A stretch of 11,957 bases of DNA, from the NCBI GenBank assembly GCA_947258675.1, contig CAMYJP010000159.1:1-11957 (forward strand). The letters are read 5' to 3'. Position numbers and translations under genes: made by a program. Below the pieces are notes generated by a model that ran no database searches, was not told the DNA's origin, and was given only the letters and a program-made list of their open reading frames with translations. Origin of the DNA: an uncultured Desulfobulbaceae bacterium (GTDB lineage: Bacteria; Desulfobacterota; Desulfobulbia; Desulfobulbales; BM004). Positions 7,316 through 11,957 of this stretch are shown here, piece after piece. Each line of letters begins with the position of its first letter. The first letter of the stretch is position 1.

Positions 7316-8275
7316 ATGCAATATCTTGATTTGTTACATACGCCCCATCGTAAAGGAATCCAGGAACTTCAACAACAGAAGGCAGAATGGTTGACAAAGG
7401 ATAAGAAGGGGATAGTTCGTTACAGGAACCTCTATGAATCCGTGGCACATGTAAAAGCCGATTTTATAGATTGTTCCGGGGATACTATACGCATCGGTAA
7501 AGCAGAGGAGCTAGATAGCAATACTCTGCAAACAGTATATGAGGTTATGCGATCTTTCATGCCCTGGCGAAAAGGTCCCTTTAATGTTTTTGGACATGCA
7601 ATTGATTCAGAGTGGCGAAGTGAACGGAAATGGAATCGGATAGTTCCAACCATGCCTTCATTAGCAGGAAAAGTGATTGCTGATGTTGGATGCAACAACG
7701 GTTATTATATGTTTCGCATGGCCCATCACCGGCCAAATTTAGTAATCGGTTTTGAGCCATACTTGCAGCACTATTATGCTTTCCAGACGCTTAACAATTT
7801 TGCCGGTTTTGAAAATTTATTCGCGGACCTGTTGGGGGTCGAGCATATTGCACTCTTTGAGAACTGTTTTGATATCGTGTTTCTGATGGGAATCCTCTAT
7901 CATCGTGTTTCTCCTGTTGGTGTGCTTAAAAACGTGAAAACGTCAATTCGACCGGGTGGATATTTAATTGTGGAGTCCCAGGGAATTCCAGGTACCGAAC
8001 CTATTGCTCTTTTTCCCGAAGAACGATATGCCAAAGTGCCAGGGACCTATTTTGTTCCAACGCCTTCCTGCCTGGTTAACTGGTTGCGAAGAGCTGGGTT
8101 CGACGATATCAACCTTTTTTGTACCCATCCGATGAGCAGCGAGGAACAGAGGCGTACTGACTGGATGAATTTTGAGTCTTATGAAGATTTTATTAATACA
8201 GAAAATTCTAATTTGACTGTCGAAGGATATCCTGCTCCCATAAGAATATATATCAAAGCATTGAACAAAAGTTGA
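7316..8275 (+). CDS. cmoB: CmoB, tRNA U34 carboxymethyltransferase
   Basis: Product of 319 residues, close to the 323 of the E. coli enzyme. CmoB transfers the carboxymethyl group of carboxy-S-adenosyl-methionine to 5-hydroxyuridine-34 of tRNA, giving 5-oxyacetyl-uridine, which widens wobble decoding. It is a Rossmann methyltransferase: motif I is VIADVGCNNGYYMFRM (120-135). Other family blocks are FMPWRKGPF (81-89), IDSEWRSERKW (96-106), MGILYHRVSP (191-200), EEQRRTDWM (276-284) and TVEGYPAPIR (301-310). The residues known in E. coli to contact carboxy-SAM (Lys91, Trp105, Lys110, Gly130, Tyr200, Arg315, as I recall them) all appear here shifted by five: Lys86, Trp100, Lys105, Gly125, Tyr195 and Arg310. 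The start is fixed by an in-frame TAG at 7304-7306. No strong Shine-Dalgarno is seen. CmoA, which makes the cofactor, is not in this window. Confidence 0.96.
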   Translation: MQYLDLLHTPHRKGIQELQQQKAEWLTKDKKGIVRYRNLYESVAHVKADFIDCSGDTIRIGKAEELDSNTLQTVYEVMRSFMPWRKGPFNVFGHAIDSEWRSERKWNRIVPTMPSLAGKVIADVGCNNGYYMFRMAHHRPNLVIGFEPYLQHYYAFQTLNNFAGFENLFADLLGVEHIALFENCFDIVFLMGILYHRVSPVGVLKNVKTSIRPGGYLIVESQGIPGTEPIALFPEERYAKVPGTYFVPTPSCLVNWLRRAGFDDINLFCTHPMSSEEQRRTDWMNFESYEDFINTENSNLTVEGYPAPIRIYIKALNKS

Positions 8276-8357
8276 TGAAATTGACCGATCTCAAATGCCA
8301 TTTTCTGATCTGTCGCGTATTCAATAATACTGGGTTTTAAGATACCATATTAATTGT

Positions 8358-8374
8358 TTGGCATTAATATTGCT
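8358..8374 (+). promoter_or_regulatory. Sigma-54 (RpoN)-type -24/-12 promoter
   Basis: TTGGCAT at 8358-8364 and TTGCT at 8370-8374 place the invariant GG (8360-8361) and GC (8372-8373) exactly 10 bases apart, as the RpoN consensus TGGCAC-N5-TTGCW requires; only the bases just after TGGCA depart from it. Transcription would begin near 8385, leaving a leader of about 125 bases before the ATG at 8513. RpoN promoters need an enhancer-binding activator; no such gene lies in the window and no clear upstream activator site is visible. Confidence 0.55.
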
Positions 8375-8498
8375 AATTTTTTGGATAGATACTATTTAGG
8401 TTGACTCTTTAAGTCAGCATTTGTAATTTTAAACTTTTTGGGGATTAGAAATTATTTTCATATTAAAGCCAGTTCTGTTTAGATTGCATTTACTTATC

Positions 8499-8504
8499 GA
8501 GGTG
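8499..8504 (+). promoter_or_regulatory. Strong ribosome binding site pointing to an ATG at 8513
   Basis: GAGGTG lies 8 bases before ATG 8513-8515. The frame it opens encodes a short basic stretch and then stops at 8666-8668, after overlapping the M23 peptidase frame. By contrast the GTG at 8571 has only a G run touching it and no properly spaced site. This suggests that the peptidase is naturally initiated at 8513 and that one base disrupts the frame between. Confidence 0.6.
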
Positions 8505-8570
8505 AAAAGCGTATGAAGTTATTCAAGAATAACTGCGGGGGACAGCGGAAACTGCATATCATTAATCGGG

Positions 8571-9356
8571 GTGAATCTGACAATAGCAATATTTATTTGC
8601 TCGCTTGTTTTCAGCTTTGTCGGAGCAGGTTTTTATATAAAAAATGTTGCGTTGCAGAGGCAAAATAATGGTCTTGAGAAGCAGCTCCAATTGATTCAGG
8701 AGGCAAATTACAAGTTGGAACAACAGGTGGGCAAACTTGGAGTAGAAAAAGAAAAACTTTTAAGCAACGCGATTGATAAATTGAATGAAAAAAGTCAGCT
8801 GATTGAAGCAATCCTTAATATGGTTGGAGTCAATGTCAAGGTCGAAGAATCCACACAAAATACCGGTGGTCCTTTTACACAATACAGTGAAGATACATCT
8901 GAAGGTCTGATGGTGAGGGCAGATAGATATTTAGAGACAATTCAGACAATTCCTTTAGGGTTGCCTGTAAATGGTGTTATTACCTCGAAATATGGAAAAC
9001 GGCGTGACCCGATTAATTCCAGAACAGCGTTTCATAACGGTGTTGACATTAGGGGAAAACGCGGGGAAGAAGTTAAGGCAACCGCGGATGGTGTTGTGTA
9101 TCAAGTCGGAAAGGATAAAGGGTATGGTCGGTATGTAATATTGAAGCACGATAATGGTTACAGGACGATGTTCGCGCACCTTAAAAAGATTTTAGTCAAG
9201 CCGAAAACGGTCATCGCCAGAGGGCAAAAAATCGGACTGTTAGGCAACAGTGGTAGGAGTACCGGCCCCCATGTCCATTATGAAATTAAGTATTTGGGGA
9301 AATCAGTTAATCCAGTGAAATTTATGAGAATTGCAAAGTATCTTTCCACAGAATAA
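8571..9356 (+). CDS. Membrane-anchored M23 (LytM-type) peptidoglycan endopeptidase
   Basis: The uninterrupted frame from GTG 8571 gives 261 residues: membrane segment about 3-24, a coiled coil about 28-85, and an M23 domain about 131-251. Zinc ligands are visible: His155 and Asp159 in HNGVD, and His236 in the HVHYE motif, with catalytic His203 in FAHL. M23 enzymes cut peptide cross-links of peptidoglycan; the signal anchor and coiled coil place this one in the periplasm. The start is doubtful. A well-placed ribosome binding site leads to ATG 8513, and dropping one G from the GGGG at 8568-8571 would add 19 basic residues (with QRKLHIINR) directly before the membrane segment, a normal cytoplasmic anchor. 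The true protein may thus have about 280 residues. The bactofilin gene follows after 100 bases; such pairing is known to guide local wall cutting and cell shape. Confidence 0.9.
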   Translation: MNLTIAIFICSLVFSFVGAGFYIKNVALQRQNNGLEKQLQLIQEANYKLEQQVGKLGVEKEKLLSNAIDKLNEKSQLIEAILNMVGVNVKVEESTQNTGGPFTQYSEDTSEGLMVRADRYLETIQTIPLGLPVNGVITSKYGKRRDPINSRTAFHNGVDIRGKRGEEVKATADGVVYQVGKDKGYGRYVILKHDNGYRTMFAHLKKILVKPKTVIARGQKIGLLGNSGRSTGPHVHYEIKYLGKSVNPVKFMRIAKYLSTE

Positions 9357-9456
9357 CAGGCCAATAAATCATTTTAAGTTAATAAATCAGGTAGATATAT
9401 TAATTTTTCCGAAATGCCCATGAATTTTTTGGGCCAACCAATGCCGGAGGACAATC
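9357..9456 (+). other. Spacer between peptidase and bactofilin, with a short hairpin and ribosome binding site
   Basis: The 100-base gap has a direct repeat AATAAATCA (9363-9371 and 9381-9389) and a 5-bp inverted repeat GCCCA/TGGGC (9416-9420 and 9430-9434) without a following T run. GGAGG at 9446-9450 is the ribosome binding site of the bactofilin. No promoter is obvious, so read-through from the peptidase is likely. Confidence 0.4.
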
Positions 9457-9900
9457 ATGGGATTATTCAGAAAGGATAATCAAGAGTCGACTACTAAAGC
9501 GGAATCTGCTGAAAAACTTGTTATTTCCAGCATACTTGATAAGAAATTGTCCGTTGTCGGTGATGTGACGTTTTCAGGTAAAGCCCGGATCGATGGCAAG
9601 GTTAAAGGTAATATTAAAGGTGATTTTCTTGTCCTTAGTGAAACTGCTACCGTAATTGGTGATATTGATGCTGTTGGTATTGTCTGTCAGGGAAGGGTAG
9701 AAGGAAATATAAAGGCTGAAAAGCTTCATGCCCAACAGGAGGCTAAAATTAACGGCTGTTTGAATGTTGATGATCTAACAGTTGACTCCGGAGCTTCACT
9801 GGCTGGCGAAATAAAGGCTCAGTCTAAGGATTTGCGGCTGGTGCAAGGTTCGTCACCCAATTTGCAAAAGGAAGACGATAAAAGTCTGGTTAGTAATTGA
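9457..9900 (+). CDS. Bactofilin (polymer-forming cytoskeletal protein)
   Basis: Product of 147 residues, normal for the family. A disordered N-terminus (1-22) precedes the bactofilin (formerly DUF583) beta-helix core at about 23-125, made of short repeats rich in Gly, Val and Ile, such as LSVVGDVTFSGKARIDGKV (31-49), VKGNIKGDFLVLSETATVIG (48-67) and VEGNIKAEKLHAQQEAKING (81-100). The C-terminal tail of about 20 residues is polar. Bactofilins polymerise without nucleotide into filaments at the inner face of the membrane and position wall enzymes. The gene directly follows an M23 peptidase with a cytoplasmic-facing anchor, the arrangement known from CcmA with Csd1-type enzymes in Helicobacter and similar pairs elsewhere. 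A GGAGG site 6 bases before the ATG predicts strong translation. No membrane segment is present. Confidence 0.95.
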   Translation: MGLFRKDNQESTTKAESAEKLVISSILDKKLSVVGDVTFSGKARIDGKVKGNIKGDFLVLSETATVIGDIDAVGIVCQGRVEGNIKAEKLHAQQEAKINGCLNVDDLTVDSGASLAGEIKAQSKDLRLVQGSSPNLQKEDDKSLVSN

Positions 9901-9912
9901 TCATATTCATAT

Positions 9913-9961
9913 CCCCTAAATACTCTTGAGTTCTCAGGGGCTCCCATTTCTAGAGAATGGG
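9913..9961. terminator. Possible hairpins at the convergent 3' ends of bactofilin and lipoprotein genes
   Basis: CCCCT (9913-9917) can pair with AGGGG (9936-9940), and CCCATT (9943-9948) with AATGGG (9956-9961). The first overlaps the lipoprotein stop codon and the second its last codons. Neither is followed by a T run on either strand, so an intrinsic terminator is only possible; the placement between converging genes is the main argument. Confidence 0.25.
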
Positions 9962-10473
9962 GTAGTGGTAGTAATCCCAAATATTCGGTTATTTTGATCC
10001 AGAACCTGGATTCGAGAATATTCCTTTAAATCCATTGTAACCAGAATGCAGGGAGAAGTTATCAGTTGAGCGGTCATTAATCCAGGATCCGGTTTTGTGG
10101 TTGTAATATGGAGGATGGCTGTCTGGTTGTGTATTTCAAAGGTGGATTCCTGCAGGGCGAGGCTATACCCTGCACTCGTCTGCCGCCCCATTGCTATCAG
10201 CAAAACACCATGTTTTGAAAAATCCACTACCGGCGATGGTTCAACCTGCGCAGATAATTCCCGTCTTTTTAACTGATTGTAAAAAATATCCAGTTGCGAT
10301 TGTTCAGTCATCCAGGAAACAGTCTGCGATTCGAAGCGGATTGGGCAGTCGAAAGTGCTGTGCAGAACCTCTGTGTTCCCTGTTTGGAACTGCATGAAAC
10401 TCCCTGTCGTTCCCGTGCATCCGATGCAAAACAGAAAGAATCCTGAGCATATATACAGAAGATAGTTGTTCAT
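9934..10473 (-). CDS. Small lipoprotein with PrcB-like C-terminal domain, partner of the subtilase
   Basis: Product of 179 residues. A hydrophobic stretch (4-18) ends in the lipobox-like Phe-Cys-Ile-Gly before Cys19, suggesting a lipid-anchored envelope protein; the signal is odd in having no Lys or Arg at its N-terminus. The C-terminal part, about 85-165, follows the PrcB_C pattern: a strand with VLLIAMGRQTSAGYSLAL (90-107), a central strand ending in THR-rich TTKPDPGLMTAQLITSPC (124-141), then a last strand. In Treponema denticola PrcB binds and stabilises the subtilisin-like protease PrtP. The subtilase gene lies directly upstream: its TAG and this ATG are separated by one base, so the two are surely one operon, probably translationally coupled. 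The assignment rests on motif memory; an alternative is an unrelated lipoprotein with a similar beta fold. Confidence 0.68.
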   Translation of the reverse strand: MNNYLLYICSGFFLFCIGCTGTTGSFMQFQTGNTEVLHSTFDCPIRFESQTVSWMTEQSQLDIFYNQLKRRELSAQVEPSPVVDFSKHGVLLIAMGRQTSAGYSLALQESTFEIHNQTAILHITTTKPDPGLMTAQLITSPCILVTMDLKEYSRIQVLDQNNRIFGITTTTPFSRNGSP

Positions 10474-10474
10474 G

Positions 10475-11957
10475 CTACCTGCCTAACCTTTTGTTGAGTG
10501 GTCTGGAGTATCCTTGAGACGGCATCATATTGTATTCTGTTGAAGAGGAGCTGAAATTGATCGAAAATCCTGAAATAAAAGTAAGGCCACTGATATTGGT
10601 CGTATTTATGGTGATTGGTGTAAGTTGGGTAATGGTCGGATAACCACCGCAGGCCTCACCTGGATCACAGATACTGCCATCGTTATCTGAGTCGGTGCCG
10701 GCAACGATGTAATAATTACCAGGCGAAACATCGCTGAATGTGAAATTGTAGCTGCCCGCATTGTTGCTGGCATTTAATTCAGTTACTGTATTGCCGGTTG
10801 CTTGATCAAGGAGCAGGACATAATGGAAACCGACGTCATTATCGGTTCCTCCCGATGCATTGACCTGCATTGATACAGGTAATTGTATGGTCTCGGGAAT
10901 GTCAGTTTCAATGGTAATTGTGGTTGAATAGAAAGCACCGGCGAGTCCGGTGCGATTAACGCTTGCTGTATAGATACCAAGATTATTTGCATTAGGGGGA
11001 GAAGGCGGTGCTATCGTCAACCAGGAGGGCGCATTGCTCGTAACACTAAGAATTGACAGATTTCCTTCGCCGCCGTTAGCGGTAGTGAAAGAAATGGAAT
11101 TCTGAATAGTCCCGAACTGAAGTGATGTCGGGTTAATTGCGAGTACTGGCGGCAAATTACCGCCACTAGCAAGTATTTTTGCTTCTTGGACTGCTTTTAG
11201 TGCATCGATCAACCCGAAACCGAAGATGTCGTCCCTGCCAATAGTTCCTAAATCTTCAGTAATGGATCCTGCCGCAAGGAGTGATTCAAAATCGTTTGCA
11301 AACTCGGTAGGACTCGAGCCGGGATGTATCGACTTCATAAGGGCTGCCAAACCAGAAACATGCGGTGTCGCCATTGATGTACCCTCGCTAAATCTATATG
11401 TCACTAGACGTGGTCCGGTGGAATCATTGGCTGAGGTGCTTAATACACCATCAATATAACCGTCGCCGTTGTTGTCAACACTTATATCACCACCTGGCGC
11501 TGCAACATCAATTGCAGAGCCGAAATTGGAATACCAGGTCTGTTGTTTATTACTGTCAACTGCGCTGACTGAAATCACTCCATCATAGGAAGCCGGATAT
11601 TGTGGAATGTTTGATCCCTTATTGCCGGCGGCAGCAATGCAGAGTACGCCGGCAGTTCGTATTTCATTAAATGTATTCTGCTCTGCCAGTGAGTAACCAG
11701 CGCCAGTTAAGCTAAGATTGATAATATCTGCTCTGTCTGCCGAATTAAGTTGAATGTTCTGATACGTTGGATAATCGGGATGGGAAGGATCCAGACCGGA
11801 ATCAAGACCGGCAGCATATCTGACACCCCGGATAACATCAAAACTGGTACCGCCACCAAATCCAAGAACGCGTATAGGCATAAGCTTCGCAGTCCCGCTG
11901 CCGTCCCATGAAATTCCTGCAACACCACCGGTGTTGGGACCATTATTTGTTGCGGCA
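10475..11957 (-). CDS. Secreted subtilisin-like (S8) serine protease, 5' end outside the window
   Basis: The frame is open to the window edge, beyond the Met codon at 11881; upstream residues such as GGVAGISWDGSGTAKL are normal subtilase sequence, so the true start lies outside. The catalytic Asp and His motifs must be off-window as well. Visible are the INLSLTG substrate-strand, the oxyanion Asn in AAAGNKGS, and the catalytic Ser (codon 11375-11377) in EGTSMATPHVSG. After the protease domain comes a Pro/Gly linker, an Ig-like beta domain (about 11160-10850, beginning NPTSLQFG) and a second beta domain with a DSDNDG acidic loop carrying two Cys. The tail has no sortase or membrane anchor. Extra-cytoplasmic action is inferred from the family and the added domains. 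The PrcB-like lipoprotein follows after one base and may stabilise or anchor it. Confidence 0.94.
   Translation of the reverse strand, partial: AATNNGPNTGGVAGISWDGSGTAKLMPIRVLGFGGGTSFDVIRGVRYAAGLDSGLDPSHPDYPTYQNIQLNSADRADIINLSLTGAGYSLAEQNTFNEIRTAGVLCIAAAGNKGSNIPQYPASYDGVISVSAVDSNKQQTWYSNFGSAIDVAAPGGDISVDNNGDGYIDGVLSTSANDSTGPRLVTYRFSEGTSMATPHVSGLAALMKSIHPGSSPTEFANDFESLLAAGSITEDLGTIGRDDIFGFGLIDALKAVQEAKILASGGNLPPVLAINPTSLQFGTIQNSISFTTANGGEGNLSILSVTSNAPSWLTIAPPSPPNANNLGIYTASVNRTGLAGAFYSTTITIETDIPETIQLPVSMQVNASGGTDNDVGFHYVLLLDQATGNTVTELNASNNAGSYNFTFSDVSPGNYYIVAGTDSDNDGSICDPGEACGGYPTITQLTPITINTTNISGLTFISGFSINFSSSSTEYNMMPSQGYSRPLNKRLGR

Larger units (their letters stand above)
8276..8512 (+). promoter_or_regulatory. 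Intergenic region upstream of the peptidase-bactofilin module
   Basis: AT-rich spacer after cmoB. It contains, in order, a short inverted repeat GTATT-CAAT-AATAC (8317-8330), the sigma-54-type promoter match at 8358-8374, and an inverted repeat TGACT-CTTTA-AGTCA (8402-8416). TTGACT at 8401-8406 would be a fair sigma-70 -35 box, but only the poor TAATTT lies 17 bases downstream. I see no terminator for cmoB. Confidence 0.4.

Noticed and set aside
8401..8429. A sigma-70 promoter with TTGACT as -35
   Set aside because: The -10 at 17 bases is TAATTT, with only three consensus matches; the nearby sigma-54 match is far better.
8513..8668. A separate 51-residue peptide gene from ATG 8513
   Set aside because: Its second half merely reads the peptidase coding sequence out of frame, and its first half makes sense as the peptidase N-terminus, so a frameshifted start is the simpler reading.
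4470..9937. The 10-base string GAGTTCTCAG found at 4470-4479 and again at 9928-9937, both at convergent gene ends
   Set aside because: Repeated 10-mers are expected by chance many times in 12 kb, and the flanks do not match.

Overview
The window looks like chromosomal DNA of a Gram-negative, moderately AT-rich bacterium. Exported and lipid-anchored proteins, a sigma-54-type promoter, large PAS/GAF histidine kinases and a peptidase-bactofilin pair together fit a deltaproteobacterium (Desulfobacterota, perhaps a Desulfobulbales-like lineage). That placement is inference from gene content, not from a marker gene.

Layout. Positions 46-3448 (+) hold a two-gene sensory unit: an exported PhnD-family binding protein whose 3' end overlaps the start of a membrane-bound PAS-PAS-GAF histidine kinase. 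No permease, ATPase or response regulator is present, so the binding protein probably serves as a signalling receptor. Positions 3529-4470 (+) encode a protein with an unrecognised N-terminal region and a C-terminal DUF1566/Lcl domain. Convergent to it, 4557-6318 (-) is a soluble GAF-GAF histidine kinase split by a frameshift inside its second GAF domain. Next come a stand-alone phosphoribosyltransferase (6471-7145, -) and, divergently, the tRNA wobble-uridine enzyme CmoB (7316-8275, +). The 170-base divergent spacer holds a clean 7-bp inverted repeat.

Positions 8276-9900 (+) form a cell-shape module: a strong sigma-54-type promoter match, a membrane-anchored M23 (LytM) peptidoglycan endopeptidase and a bactofilin. 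The natural start of the peptidase seems displaced by a one-base frameshift in a G run. On the minus strand, 9934-11957 holds a secreted subtilisin-like protease (5' end outside the window) followed after one base by a small lipoprotein with a PrcB-like C-terminal domain. This recalls the PrcB/PrtP partnership of the Treponema dentilisin complex.

No rRNA, tRNA, CRISPR array, insertion sequence or transposase was seen. The most rewarding points are the subtilase-PrcB pair, the binding-protein/kinase pair, the two G-run frameshifts, the sigma-54 control of peptidase-bactofilin, and the uncharacterised N-terminal region fused to DUF1566.
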